A DNA stretch of 64,000 bases from Achatina immaculata (Eukaryota > Mollusca > Gastropoda > Stylommatophora > Achatinidae), in the NCBI GenBank assembly GCA_009760885.1, contig CM019716.1:1551001-1615000 (forward strand), in the 5' to 3' direction. The position numbers were made by a program, and so were the translations under genes. The first letter of the stretch is position 1. Each line of letters opens with the position of its first letter. Below are positions 44,478 to 57,044 of the stretch, in pieces. The notes beneath the pieces are model-generated. The model made no database searches and was not told where the DNA came from. It worked only from the letters and a program-made list of their open reading frames with translations.

Positions 44478-45645
44478 GGAATTCAGAAAACTGTCTGTAA
44501 TAGGAAAAAAATGGGTGAAATGACAGCTCACTGTATGCTGAAGCAAAGTTCAATATTGGAGTGACAAGTAATGATTAAGGATCTGTGATAAAACAAATAC
44601 AAAAAAAAAAGTAGCTCAACTGTATCATCGTTTTCATCCAAAAACATTTTAAATTCCGTATTTAAAAACGCTTGTGAGAGGAACTAGGAACTGCTTCTTG
44701 TCAGCTCTTAAATTCGCCACATCCGGTCTCTCTCCACCTCCCAGGTATGTAAATCTCAGAAGTTAGTCTAAACACAGGTGAGAAAACACCGAAATTCTGT
44801 TATTTCTGGAGAGGCGTGAGCAGGTAAAACACTTGCAGATCTGTTACCATCACCAGAAATTTCTGCCTGCATCTCCGCGCAATGTCACTCTTAAACCTAT
44901 TCAAACGAAACGAACTATTTTTTGTGTTCGCCCGCGGGTGCGGAGTAGTTTATTATGCTAGATAAGGTTCATCGCCTCGTTCTGGAAGTTACACAAGAGT
45001 GGTGGTGTGATCTCACTCACGGGCTGAAGTGCTTGAACTGCGCCCTACAGTCACGGCAACTTCTGCCTGGTTTCCGTGAGCGATGGCACCAACCCCGTCT
45101 TACCTCACTCCATATCACAGTTACTGGAACCAAGAGAAGAATGCGCGCCGTAATTTAATTAAATTGTTGGGTTTTTTTTTCCTGACAGACGAAAAATGCT
45201 ATTAGTTTATATTTACGACTATAGTAAGTTACCAGTAACTAATTTATATGTTGGAGAGTCAGGTTGAGCCTCCGAGTCAGTTACTATAAAGTTAATATAA
45301 AATAACTATAAATTTACTATAAAATAAGTATAAATTTATTATAAAAATAACTATAAATTTACTATAACGTTCCTCCTCCCCCCCCCTTTTTAAAAAAAAT
45401 AAAAACATCAAACGGAACTCTACTACATTAAGAAAAGACAGGAAATACAGGGCTGCCAGGGACCTTCAACAGCCCAGGTCGCAGGAAGCACAACCCTGAC
45501 TCCTCCCCCACCTCCCTTCCCCCTTCTCCATTGGCCATGTTAATAAGAATATATATATATATATATATATATAATAACATATGCTTGATATGTTACTAGT
45601 TATACATGATAAGAAAATAGCAGCTGTTTAACATACATAACTGGG
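44478..45645. other. Intron sequence, AT-rich tandem patch, unassigned
   Basis: Degenerate aactataaatttactataa units at 45285-45365 and (ta)n at 45551-45573. No gene or element recognised. Confidence 0.4.
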
Positions 45646-45649
45646 AGAG

Positions 45650-46340
45650 CTCTGGCCATCATGGCTTCTCCATCTTGCACGTTCTCCATCTTGCACGGTC
45701 CTTGGTGTTTCGGATCAGTTCCAGTACTTTTCTTTTTCCATACCACTTAGTCAGTCCACTGAGATATATTTCTTTTGGCCTTCCTCTCTCTTTTTTTTTA
45801 ACCTCGAATTTCCCAGTGATTACTAAGTTCTTCAACTTTTATCTTCTCATGACATGTCCAAGAAATTTTGACTGTTTTTTTTCCTTATCATTTTAACTAG
45901 TTTTCGTTTTTCTAAAACTTCTTTGAGAACCTCTTCGTCTGTTTTTTTTTTGTTTTTGTCTGTCCAGGGCATTTTCTGTATCTTCCTCCAGAACCACATT
46001 GCTTGCAATTTTCTTTGTACCTTTTTATCTTGATTGTTCAAGTTTCACAGACCTATATGAATATCAGCTCTACATAGCACTGTAATACTCTTTTTCTGAC
46101 ATTTAGGGACATTTTCTTATTTCTTAGTACCTTCTTCATGTCATAATAGCTGTTTTTGCCTTATCTTTCCTGATTGTATTTCATTTGTGCACCTACCATC
46201 AGCTGTTATTGTTGCTCCAAGGCAAATGATTACTGACTTGTGTGTCGTCCCATGTGAAAGGATGTTGCACTTTGGTGTTTTTTCTTCCTTTCGATGTTAC
46301 CATTGTTCTTTCTTGTTGTCATTAACATACAAGATATCAC
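45650..46340 (-). mobile_element. Decayed RTE-like LINE fragment
   Basis: Minus-strand frames give, in order, TPKCNI, LGATITADGRCTNEI, QRKLQAMWFWRKIQKMPWTD, TDEEVLKEVLEKRKLVKMI and KERG-type arms. This is the same domain order as the element at 46625-48605, but it comes from a different, more degraded subfamily. Several frameshifts. Confidence 0.72.
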
Positions 46341-46624
46341 AAACTTTGACCATATGGCTGTGGTATTTATCTTTCTCTCATATACAAAAAAAGAAGGTTA
46401 CCCCGTAATAATTGAGGATAAGAGAGATGATAATTTGTTATCACACATAATGAGAAATAACAGCTTGTTATATGCAGGGTAAGACATCACATGGAATAAG
46501 ACGCCGTACCTTGTTAACAGATGAGTACAGTTGTTGAAACATGACATGAGAAGCTGCTGCTTGCAAATGTATAAGATGAGAAGCTGCTGCTTGCAAATAT
46601 ATAAGATGAGAAATACAAGAATGG

Positions 46625-48605
46625 AAGTTGACGCTTCTTGAATTACGGCATGGTCGGTCACAAATTGTTAACATACGGGATGACTCTATTCAGCAAATAT
46701 CTACCGAAATCCTACCTCCAAATAAAAGACACGCTAAACAGGGATGGATGACAGAAGAAATTTTGCAACTAATGGATCGGAGAAGAAGTCTTAAGGAAGA
46801 TAAAGATGAATATGACAAAAGAAATAAGACACGAATGCAATAAAGCTAAGGAGGAGTGGCTAAATAAGAAATGTAGTGAAATAGAGACACACCATCATGG
46901 AAATGCAAGAGATATGTACAAACAAATAAAGGAGTTAAAAAACGAAAGGGCATACCACAAGACTGGTTGCCTGAAGTCAAAGGAAGGGCATACAATAATG
47001 GACAGAGATGAAATAATGGAAAGATTGAACAAATACATTAGAGAACTCTATAAGGACAATAGAAGCGAAATAGATATACGAAATAATAATGAAGGGCGTC
47101 ATATATTAAAAGCAGAACTGGAAGAAGCCATCAAACACATGAAAAACAACAAAGCGACCATATAAAGTCACCAAGAAAGAATTGAAAGCATTAGGAGAGC
47201 TTGCCATAGAAATAATTACCAGATTGTTGAATGACATCTATAACAGTAACTATGTCCCATCAGACCTTTTACGATCAATTTTCATTGCCCTACCAAAGAA
47301 ACAAGGTGCCGTTGAATATGAAGACCATCGAACCATTAGTCTTAATAGCCATGTTACCAAAATCCTACTTCGCATTGTTATGAGAATAGTCATGAGCAAA
47401 ATAAAACCAGAAATCGCTGAAGAACAGTGCGGCTTCGTCGAAGGAAAAGGTACAAGTAACGCCACATATATAATAAGAACACTGATGATGGAGAGATCAG
47501 TAGAAGTAAAGATGGACCTATACTTATGCTTCATATATTGCTGTAAAGCATTTGATAGGGTGAGAAACACAGAAATTATAAGAATGCTGGAAGACATCAA
47601 CGTAGATGGGAAAGATCTGAAACTTATCAAAAACATATACTGGCAGCAATCAGCAGCAATGAGGGTTGAGAACCAAATAGGAGCATTCCAAGACATAAAA
47701 TTGGGAGTGAGAGAAGGATGTGTTTTATCTCCTGACCTCTTCACCTTGTACAGCGAAAACATAATGAGAAATATAGAGAACAGGCCAGGAATATCAGTTA
47801 GCGGGTACAACCTTAACAACTTAAGATATGCAGACGACACGGTCCTGAGTGCTAAAAGTGAAAGGGAGCTACAGGCTCTTTTGGACATCGTTGTTCGTGA
47901 AAGTAAAAATAAAGGTCTCAGCCTGAACAAAAAGAAGACTGAAGTTATGGTCATCTTAAAGAAAAGAATACCACCAAAATGTAGCATTACCATCAGTGGC
48001 ACAAATCTGAAACAACTTGATGGATTCAAGTACTTAGGAACGATTATAACAACTGATGGGAAATGTCACAACGAAATAAAAAGCAGACGTGCTCAGGCCA
48101 AGTTAGAATTCCAGACAATGAGAAACATCTTGTGCAACAGATCCATATCAATGGAAACAAGATTCCGAGTACTTAAATGTTACATCGAGCCAATTATGTT
48201 TTATGGATGTGAAGCATGGTCTCTGAATAAGAGAGTACAGCGAGAAATTGAGGCTATGGAGATGTGGTTTATAAGAAAGATATTGAAGGTACCATGGACA
48301 GCCAAGAAAACCAATGAAGAAGTCTTAAGAGAGGCTGGAGTTAAAAAACAAATTATGGCAAAGATCAGAGGCAATCAAGAGAGATTTATAGGACATTTCC
48401 CGAGAAGAGGAAAATTGGAACACACTGTGGCAACTGGAAAAATTGAAGGAAGAAGAGACAGAGGAAGACAGAGAGAGAAGTTACTGGTTGGGCTGTCAGT
48501 GTGGCTAGGAAGAAAGTCACCGGTGGATCTCATAATCAAGTCTAAAGACAGGGAACTGTGGAGAGAAATGATCGCCTACGCCACGCGGCACGATACTTGA
48601 ATTGA
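46625..48605 (+). mobile_element. RTE-like LINE (family A), linker and RT through 3' end
   Basis: The longest family A copy in the window. It lacks the endonuclease (5'-truncated at about 46625) and reaches the C-terminus and a few bases of tail (acttgaattgaat). The C-terminal 65 residues match the fragment at 1708-1945, while the linker (QGWMTEEILQLMDRRR) differs from that at 1-600, so it may be a sister subfamily. Confidence 0.88.
46628..48600 (+). pseudogene. RTE-like reverse transcriptase, inactivated
   Basis: Three successive frames: 46628-46843, 46806-47165 and 47182-48600. The last (472 codons) holds most RT motifs: [95 protein letters not shown], and the C-terminal [11 protein letters not shown] and [19 protein letters not shown]. 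In motif A the usual acidic residue is replaced: [13 protein letters not shown] where related elements have CFID. A small deletion at about 47165 breaks the frame at KHMKNNKAT. Loss of a catalytic aspartate and two frameshifts make it inactive. Confidence 0.9.
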
Positions 48606-48619
48606 ATAGGGCGCCAGCC

Positions 48620-48760
48620 GTTTCTTAAGACAGGAGCTGGTGCGCTAGTTTATCATGACGAGGTCGCTGGTTCAAGTCCGGCCTTTGGTAACCCAGTCAG
48701 TAGCTGCAGAAAGTATGACCAGGCTCTCTCTCTCTCTCTCTCTCTCTTGAGATAACCAGG
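48620..48760 (+). mobile_element. tRNA-derived SINE head with CT tract
   Basis: A strong B box, ctggttcaagtccggcc at about 48669, lies about 40 bp after a weak A box (gagctggtgcgctagt). It is followed by ttggtaacccagtcagtagc and then (CT)n at 48722-48748. The segment cgctagtttatcatgacgag is also similar in layout to the head of the SINE at 27822. Confidence 0.55.
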
Positions 48761-49253
48761 TGTATGCTGCCCACAGTACCCTCAAGTGAAAGAACATACG
48801 AAATAAAATGACGGAGGGGGGAGAGGCCTTCATTGTTTCCCCCACCTTCCGTGCCCCATCTGGTAACTCATAACCGTGTACGTAAACGTGTTCCAAACTA
48901 GTTCTCAACCGGAGCGATAACCGGTTAAAAGAAGAGTGGCCCACCTGCAGGCAACGATAACGAACATTCATCATTCTCATCTCCCAGATTCTCTGCTGTT
49001 TGTTGATAGTTTATTTCAACATCGTTTAGGAACAATTAGAACTTCGCAGTAACACCAGCAACAGTATATTTTATTTTGAAAGAAAAGATAAAACGACATC
49101 CCGCAGTCCGTCTGTTTGTCGTCCGTGTCCCAGTCGCGTCCTGCTCCTCTGACCGTACGTCTCCTCTGACCGTACGTCTCCTCTGACCGTACGTCTCCAA
49201 ATGCTTTTTTTCAGTATCTCCGAGTGTACTCTCTAAGTCTCTGTCGTCACTAT
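48761..49253. other. Intron sequence with a 17-bp tandem patch
   Basis: The motif gaccgtacgtctcctct is repeated three times at 49150-49197. Otherwise unassigned. Confidence 0.5.
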
Positions 49254-49725
49254 CATTCATTCATTCATTCATTTGCATGTCCCTTGCCGAACTTTGCTCC
49301 CTAACAGCTCTCCTGCAGGCCTCTCGGTTGTGAGAAAGATGGCCTGCCGCTGCTGCATCCATTTGCAGATCGTCAACGATGTCTTGCAGCCATCTTCGTT
49401 TTGAGCTTCCTCTCTTTTTCCCCATTATGTATCCTTCCAATACGGTCTTCTCTAAATTATCATGACGTTTAATGTATCCAAAATATTGACGTTTTCTCTC
49501 TTTAATCCTCTTCACTAGCCAGCCTTCTTCAATATTAAGCTCTTGTAGTATAGATATATTTGTTCTTTTTTGTGTCCACGATATTTGGAGAACTCTTCTG
49601 TAGCATTTACATTCAAAGGCATTTATGTGTTTCTCAGCTGTTTTGTTAAGTGTCCAGGTCTCACAGGCATATGTTGCTATGGGAAAGATGCATGACCTTA
49701 AATATCTTATTTTTGTGGCTCACTA
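49254..49725 (-). mobile_element. LINE family B, 3'-end copy 4
   Basis: Tail cattcattcattcattt (plus strand) at 49257-49273. The minus-strand frame 49515-49261 includes MKRIKERKRQYFGYIKRHDN, MGKKRGSSKRRWLQDIVDDL and AAAAGHLSHNREACRRAVRE. The upstream part, to 49725, encodes the RT thumb end in other frames. It lies about 1.9 kb from copy 5. Confidence 0.85.
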
Positions 49726-51324
49726 TCATACTCTTTTCATGTTATGTTTATTTGACTAACTGGTGCACATTTGTAATTCCCATTCAGTTGGCGTACCCTG
49801 TGTAACGTCTGCACACTTCTGTAGTCATACTGTCACACTAGCACCATAGATGCTATGTTAAGTGACCAACCGCCACGTATTATACGGGACAGTTCAGTAT
49901 TTTAAGGATTTGTCTCAAGAATAGTGTTACTTCGGTAGGGACGCCTCTATCTTAAAACACGTGTTCGCATTTTGTCTCGTATTCTCTCATCTTTCGGTAT
50001 TTTCAGTATCTGTGAATAGCCGAAAGGGAAATTTTGACAGATCGCGCCATTGTCTCAAACTTCGCCTACTGATTATACAATGTTTGGATTAAAATTAATC
50101 AAAATCGTAATTTGAAACACATTTTAAAAAATAATAACTTTATACAGTTGAGAGCCCCGTTTATAAATTAGAAAAAAATGTTCAGACTACTCTTGTTTAT
50201 TCTTATTTTTTAGAGGATGGAATGTTAATATAGACTTTGGTAACATACACAAACACTGTTTCCCCCTTTAGAACTAAGAGCAATTGATTATTGTTATTAT
50301 TATTATCTAGCAGAGACGAAAGTTCAACAATTGTTACTCTTTGCGCGCACACACAGAGACACACACACATACACGCAAATAGGCTGAAAATAATTAAGAA
50401 CCAAAACAAAACAGAAAAACAACAACCAGAACTGAGTATCAAACACTAGGAAATATCTCTTTTTCTATGTTATATTTTGTAAACGCTGGCTCGGGTAATG
50501 TTTCTGGAAAACTGCATTTGTGCTTGCATCCAGCCAATTACAGCGCTTCGCCTTGAAAATCACTTGCAAAGTTTTATGTCATGAAACGTCATTCTCATAT
50601 TCCAGACCACATAACGTATGGTTTTCATATTGGATCTATTTTTCTATGCGGATTCGTCCATAAGGCAGTAGCGAGACGTGTGCAAATTCAATCAGCTAAA
50701 CGTGTTGTGTTGTTTATCCAGCTTAGAAATCAAGGGACGTAACTTATGGAAAAGGGAGAGAAAAACTAGGCAAACTTAGGAAATTTAGAACACTAATGAT
50801 GTGTGAATGAAATAAGTAACGGGTTTTAAAGTCACATAGATATAGCTGAGAAAAAAAAAGAAGATAGACGCCCACAAAGAAAAAACGCTACATATATTCC
50901 AAAAGGTTAAGGGTTTTAGCTTTCTTGAGTGTGTTTAATAGTGCAATCACTTCCCAGTCTTTGTGCTAGTCGTTCGAGTGAAAGGAAGAGAAGGTCGTTA
51001 TAGAAAGAGTAGGAAGAATTCTAGGAGAAGGAGAAAGGGACGAGAGAAGGGAGATGAGAATAGAGGGAAAAGAGAAGAGTGAATGGGAGGTAGTCGGGAG
51101 AGGACAGGTAACGAATTACATCAAATGTTTACGCCCAGGTGTGCATAAAATCTGATGTAATTCTGATGGTCCACCAATGCTGCGGTTCATTAAGGTCCAC
51201 TATGCGTTTTTCTTAATAATGGAAATATAATATATATGTTAACCTTTACAGGACATTTACAGTTAGTGGACGAACTGAGAAATTCATCTCTGTACCTCAT
51301 TTATCAGCAGTATTAGCAAAAAAA
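49726..51324. other. Intron sequence, unassigned
   Basis: AT-rich, short ACAC and TTAT simple tracts near 50290-50370, purine-rich GA stretch at 50990-51110. No gene or element end recognised. Confidence 0.45.
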
Positions 51325-51327
51325 GTT

Positions 51328-51580
51328 AAGCTGAATGTGGTAATCTATTTTGTGTCTGGACTATTGTTAACCTGAATGTGGTAATCTAATTTGTGTCTGG
51401 AGAACTGTTAACCTGAATGTGGTAGTCTATTTTGTGTCTGGACTATTGTTAATCTGAATGTGGTAATCTAATTTCTGTTAACCTGAATGTGGTAATCTAT
51501 TTTACCTTATTTTGTGTCCGGACTATTGTTAATCTGTATGTGGTAATCTATTTTACCTTATTTTGTGTCCAGACTATTTT
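51328..51580. repeat. About 41-bp minisatellite, 6 units
   Basis: Core gttaacctgaatgtggtaat plus ctattttgtgtctggactatt, with a shortened unit at about 51475. Confidence 0.88.
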
Positions 51581-51607
51581 TTCAATTGTTTGTTTTTAGA
51601 TATTATA

Positions 51608-52610
51608 TCACTTAATCATTTTCATGTCCATTGCGGAACATTACCTCCCTAATAGCTCTCTTGTAGGCCTCTCGGTTGTGAGCAAGATGCCCTGATGCTG
51701 ATGGATCGATTTGCAGATTTTCAACAATGTCTTGCAGCCATCGTTGCCTTGATCTTCTTCTCTTTCTATTTCCCATTATATACCCTTCCAAGACGGTCTT
51801 CTCTAGATTATCATGACGTTTAATGTGTCCAAAATATTTAAATTTTCTCTCTTTAATCTTCTTTACTAGCCAGCCTTCTTCAATATTAAGTTCTTGTAGT
51901 ATAGATATATTTGTTCTTTTTTGTGTCCATGATATTTGAAGAACTCCTCTGTAGCATTTACATTCAAAGGCATTTATATGTTTCTCAGCTGTTTTGTTAA
52001 TTGTCCAGGTCTCACAGGCATATGTTGCGATGGGAAAGATGCATGCCCTTAAAAACCTTATTTTTGTAGTTCTGTCTGTTTCTCTTCACAGATTCTTTAG
52101 TTGTTTTACTTTCTGAAGAGCGATAGATGTCCTCCTTTTAATTTCCCTCATTGTATCTCCATTATTAGTTAGTAATGATCCAAGCTATTCAAACTCTCCA
52201 CTTCTTCCAGTTTTTCCTTATTGATACATATCTCAGCTGCCTTATTTGTTTTGTCAGTTGTCATCAATTTAGTTTTCTTTGCATTAAGATAGAGGTTTTT
52301 GGACTGCACTATTCTTACAGACTGACATAATTAATTTGTTCATTCCTTTTTGTGTTGTGAACAGTAATACCGTGTCATCAGCATATCTAATCTCTGGTAT
52401 TTCATAACCTCCAATTGTTATGGCACCGTAATATTCTTTGTTTACATCTTCTCTAACATTCCTCATTATATTTTCAGTATACAAGTTAAATAAGTAAGGT
52501 GACAATATGCACCCCTGACGGACCCCTTGTTTTATGTCAGACCAAGTTGTTGTTTCACATATTATATATTGTATGCTATATGCGTCTGTTAATGCTAACG
52601 TATAAATGTC
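51608..52610 (-). mobile_element. LINE family B, longest copy (copy 5), RT core to 3' end
   Basis: The minus-strand frame 52505-52284 reads SPYLFNLYTENIMRNV and [17 protein letters not shown], and just upstream in another frame SDIKQGVRQGCILS, so RT motifs B and C (YADD) are present. Frameshifts separate these from the C-terminal EEGWL-type arm at 51780-51900. The tail has decayed to cacttaatcatttt. This copy ties family B to an RTE-like RT. Confidence 0.85.
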
Positions 52611-52778
52611 AACTGATTAGAAGGTCGAGGTTTATGTACCGTGAAGTCTGAACATGGCAAGAGTAGAGTAACGTCCAGTTTGTGAGTCAGCGTAGTCTCA
52701 TTTCTGTTCAGGATATCCAGGTATAATACCAAGGAGAACTAATCAAGTGAAGACAGGATACTCTTTAGGATCGGTGAT
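52611..52778. other. Short unassigned stretch before the full-length LINE
   Basis: Nothing recognised; the TSD of the next element starts at 52779. Confidence 0.4.
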
Positions 52779-52823
52779 AGTGAAGAAATCTTCTTCTTCT
52801 TCTTCTTCGTTCGCACTGTCTGT

Positions 52824-55292
52824 CTATATCTGCAGTCCTGTCTCTTGGATAAATTTCACTGTTTTTTGTAACTCATGTATGGAACCGTAGAGCTTATCTT
52901 CTTTAGTGGTTTCACTGGGCCAGTAATTATTTCTCAGTGTCTCGTAGCTGATGCAGTTCTGGAGGATATGTTCCACGGTTTGGGGCCCCTGGGCACATGT
53001 ACATAGATTAGTAGTACCAACCTTAAACTTTGTATACATATGACTTCGGAGTCGGCTGTGTCCTGTTCGGAGACGGAAGATGGTGACTTGTTCCTTTCTG
53101 TTTAGCATGTGATAGTCATCATGTGGTGGTGTTTGTGGCTTCCTGTAGGTTTTTATCATGCTTTTCTTCTGATTATAGGTGACTGGTATGTCTGGTTGCT
53201 CCATTTCAGTGCCCTCTTTGGCCAGATGGTCAGCTTTCTCATTGCCTGGTATCCCACAGTGGGAGGGAATCCACTGCAAAGTGACTCTATGTTGTAAGCC
53301 AATTTTTGACAAGGCATCCTTAAGGTCTGGTAGTTTGTTGCACTGAAGAGCCTCCAGTACTGATCTTGCATCTGTGAGAATTACTACAGGACATGTATCA
53401 ATTCTGGAGTCTGATAGTTTTTCAACTGCAGCAATAATTGCCCTAACTTCTGCATCAAAGTTGTTGCAGTATTTACCAGTGGGTATGGAAATCTTGTCAA
53501 TGGTGTTGTTTGGATATTCAATATATGCTCCTGCCCCACCATTTTTATGGCATTATGTGCAGATCCATCTGTATACACACGTATCCAGGTGTCACATGGA
53601 TATTTGTCATCTAGAACACTAAGTGTGGCTACTGATCTTACAAGACTGCTCTGCATCTCACCATTCTGCACACCTTTCACTTCAGTCTGAATAGTTATTT
53701 GTGTATAATCTGCTTCTTTCCATGGTGTATGCTCTGGTACAGATGATAATGGAGTGACTACAGTTGGAAGGTCAGGTATCAGCTTACGCATACGCTTGGC
53801 CTGATGAATGAAGCTGCTTCTTTTAAGCCGTCCTAATGCCAAGTTATTGAATCTCTCCTTCAGGGGATGGCTTACAGAGCTAAGGAATTTTTCTCCCATG
53901 GTCATGACCTTTGTGTCTCTACGTTCCTTTAGCGGTTGAACACCAACTATTTTCTGCATTTCTACTATTGGTGTGGACCTCATGGCACCTGTGATAATCC
54001 GTAGTGACTGATTTTGAACCTTGTCTAGATTATGCAGCGTAGTGTTTGATGCTGTGCACCAAGATGTTGAGCCATATTCTAAATGTGGTAGAATACTTTG
54101 CTGATATACGTTCTTGAGGATTCTTTCACTAGCTCCCCATGTAGTCCCACTAATTTTCTTAATATGGCTAGTTTTCTTCTGGCTTTTGCTTCTGCACTGT
54201 TGATGTGTTGCTTCCAAGTCAGTTTTGAGTCAAGAGTCACTCCTAAGTAAGTGGGTTGGTTGTCCATCCTTAAGGGTATTTCATTTACAAAGATCTTACC
54301 TGCTTTCTGTTTAGATGAGAGGGTGAACAGAGTGGTACTTGATTTTCTGTGTTGATACTTACACACCATTTGTTTGTCCATGATGTCAAGATGTCTGCTG
54401 CTCTTTGGAGTCTCTGTGTAGCAACTGTCGCATATTCATCTGTACACCACATGACCAGATCATCTGCATACAGTGCTGCTTTGATTCCATAGGGAAGTTC
54501 CTTGACCAGGTCATTAATGAATACAAGGAATAGTGTAGGCGAAAGGACTCCTCCTTGTGGTACACCGTGTCGCAGAAGTACTTTCTGGCTTTTGTGTCCA
54601 TCCATTACTACTCTAGCTCTTCTATTGTGTAAATAGGACTTTATCCAGTTGTACAGTCTTCCATTCACATTGCAGTTTCTTAGTTTCCACAACAGACCTT
54701 TTTTCCATACTTTATCAAAGGCTTTCTTCAGGTCTATCCACGCTGCTAGTACAAGGTTTTTCTCTTGGAATGCATCCTCAATCTCTTGAGAGAGATAGGT
54801 CACTTGATCTTCCGTACTGTAGTACTGCCTAAATCCTGCTTGTTGTGGAACGAGAAGGTTTTCACTTTCTAGGTACCATTTTAGCCTCAGGTCAATGATG
54901 CGTTCCATCGTTTTGCATAGGCAGCTAGTGAGACTGATTGGCCTGTAGCTGGAGGCAGTATCACTGTTTTTCCCTGGTTTTAGCAGTGGTACCATGCTTG
55001 CTTCCTTCCAGATTTGAGGTAACTTACCTGTGCTCCAGCACATATTGAAAATATCCAACAGCTTTCCCATTGCTGCCACTCCCAGGTTCTTGATCATTTC
55101 ATTGGACACTCCATCTGGTCCTGGTGATTTCCTTGGTTTCAGTTTACTAACTGCTAGGTCTAACTCACTGCGTGTGATTGGTGCATCCATGACCTCCACT
55201 TTTCTGACTTGTTCCTCCTCTTTCTGTGGCTCGATGCGCACTGTACGCTCCTTCTCTGGATGGATATCAATGTTGCAGTCCTGTGCAAACAT
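52824..55292 (-). pseudogene. I-like LINE RT and RNase H with at least three 1-bp deletions
   Basis: Frame 55292-54285 (335 codons) spans the RT palm, including KPRKSPGPDGVSNEMIKN, AWIDLKKAFDKVWKKG, RHGVPQGGVLSPTLFLVFIN and ALYADDLVMWC; here motif C is intact, unlike in the 36.4 kb copy. It then shifts at about 54345, at about 54151 (RKTSHIKKISG against RKLAILRKLSG) and at about 53544 (in RNase H, after YTDGSAHNAIK), and resumes at 53312-52824 with WIPSHCGIPGNEKADHLAKE and the terminal CTC-PQTVEHILQNC cluster. All three are single-base losses relative to the other copy. Confidence 0.92.
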
Positions 55293-55431
55293 GCGAGCAA
55301 AGTGATCTGCTACCTGCTTACCTGTAAGAGTTTTCCATCCTCTATTAGTGTAATCTTTGTACTTCTTCCAGTACTCTCATCATTTAACTGTTTGATTAGT
55401 TTCCACAGTTTCCTTCCATCCTTTTCAAAGT

Positions 55432-56669
55432 TTAGGGACTCTGTTTTCTCTCTCCAACTTTCCCGTCTGGCTTGCAGCTTTGCTCTCTGAAATTTGGCTT
55501 AGAATGTTGGTAATTATTGTGGTGTTCTTGGCATGGTCTATTTTCTGCTTGCTTTCGAGCTGCTTCCACGTCATCATGGAGTTTTCCCAGCTCACTAGAC
55601 CAGTATGGTTTATAGTCCCTGCGAGCTCCTCTGGGAATGGTTTCACGAGCGGCCTGAAGGATACAAGCATTGAACTCCTTCACTATGCTGTTAATATCCT
55701 TACCTTCTATGGACAGCTGTCCCACCAGGATACCTGTACGATGTCTGTACATTGTCCAGTTTGCTTTTTTATAGTTCCATCTGGGGAGAGGGTTACTGGT
55801 GTTAAGGAGTTCATTTTCTATTGTCAGGAAGACTGGTCGATGGTCGCTACCTCCAAGTTGTTTTCCAACTTCACGTGTAATGTTCCACTTCAGATCTGGA
55901 GAGTGGAATGCCAGATCTGGTGTTGATTTTGTATGCCAAGCCCTTGAGTAAAATGTTGGGGCATCCATTGGCTGGTTGATCAGGAGAAGTCCATTATCAT
56001 CCTGCCAGCTCTCAACTTCCTCTCCTCTCTTGTCTATGTGGTCATAGCCCCAGCTCTGGGAATGACTGTTAAAATCACCACAGACCATCAGTCTCTCTTT
56101 GTGTGGGATTGTTCCTAAAGCAAGTGGGCGGTCATTAGGACAGTAATAGTTAAGGAGGTGGAAATCTGTATTACTACTTTTTAGATGGATCATCTGGTAC
56201 TCGGCTCCTTCCATGTACACTCCCACCTGACATGCGCTGATGTTATTCTTAACAAGTGTGAGTACTCCTCCTTTTCTTCTGTCCTGTCGGTCTGATCTAA
56301 ACACTGGTAGCCTCTGATTTTAAAGGCGGCATCTTTGGTTAGGTGTGTCTCCTGTATGCAGCATATACTTACCTGCTCTGCAAAAAGTATGTTCTCTAGT
56401 TCAACCTTTTTGCTATAGCCATCTCTAACACTGCTGACACCCTCAGCATTCCACTGCATTATTTTAAGTTCTTGCTTTTTGGCTGTTTTCTTCTGTTGTA
56501 TTTTTTGGCCAGTAGCTCTACTCTCATGTCTCCTGACTCCACAAGACGAACTGAGAGGACCTCCAGTAGCATTGGGTGGACCCTTTCGAGGCAGGGGGCC
56601 CGGCACTGCACCTGCCTGGTTAGTCTTCACAGGGCGAGCACCATGTTTGAAAACTGTAGATATAGACAT
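55432..56669 (-). pseudogene. I-like LINE endonuclease, one frameshift
   Basis: The frame starts at 56669 (MSISTVFKHGARPVKTNQ, proline-rich lead), enters the endonuclease at LKIMQWNAEGVSSV and ICCIQETHLTK, and shifts near 56290. The second frame, 56304-55432, continues with VLTLVKNNISACQ, RLMVCGDFNSHSQSWGYD, TPDLAFHSPDL and GGSDHRPVFLTI, then the linker to RT (RRDYKPYWSSELGKLHDD). The catalytic Glu (QETH), Asp/Asn (GDFNSH) and Asp-His (SDHRP) blocks are all present. A further break at about 55430-55440 separates it from the RT frame. Confidence 0.9.
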
Positions 56670-56735
56670 TTCATTAGCGATAATGCGTGTTACCCTGATT
56701 TTTGCGATGCGCCTTTTGGCTGGGTAACTCCGACT

Positions 56736-57044
56736 TCAGCACCTTTCCTTGCTAGGGCAGACTGTGGTCTTGCTCGGACTGCCATGAAGACAGTGTGGCT
56801 GGCCTGGCCAAAACTTTGTTTTCCAGCCTCTGGTGGCTGTACTTAAACCCCTTCTCCACGTCAGATGGTTTGAGACAGTTCCACAAAGACACTCTGACTC
56901 TGAGATGAGGAAACTGATGAGTGCTTCAACGATATCCATTCCCCGCCACCTATAGTCTACTGGCTCTGTTTTGTTCACATCATTCTGATAGCCATTGTTG
57001 TAAAGACCCATAGGCTTGTCACGTCCTGGATTCATTGGTTTCAC
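56736..57044 (-). other. Small conserved frame in the I-like LINE 5' region
   Basis: This frame starts MKPMNPGRDKPMGLYNNGYQ and continues through YRWRGMDIVEALISFLISES. The same frame can be read in the copies at 32090-32401 and, apart from one stop, at 43133-43445. It occupies the position where I-clade LINEs carry a gag-like ORF1, but it is much shorter and has no zinc knuckle. It may be an ORF1 remnant or an untranslated leader that happens to be open. Confidence 0.45.

Noticed and set aside
47250..48029. 259-codon minus-strand frame
   Set aside because: Antisense of the RT frame at 47182-48600.
48655..48690. Functional tRNA gene
   Set aside because: The B box is good but the acceptor and D arms do not pair; it is followed by SINE-like sequence.
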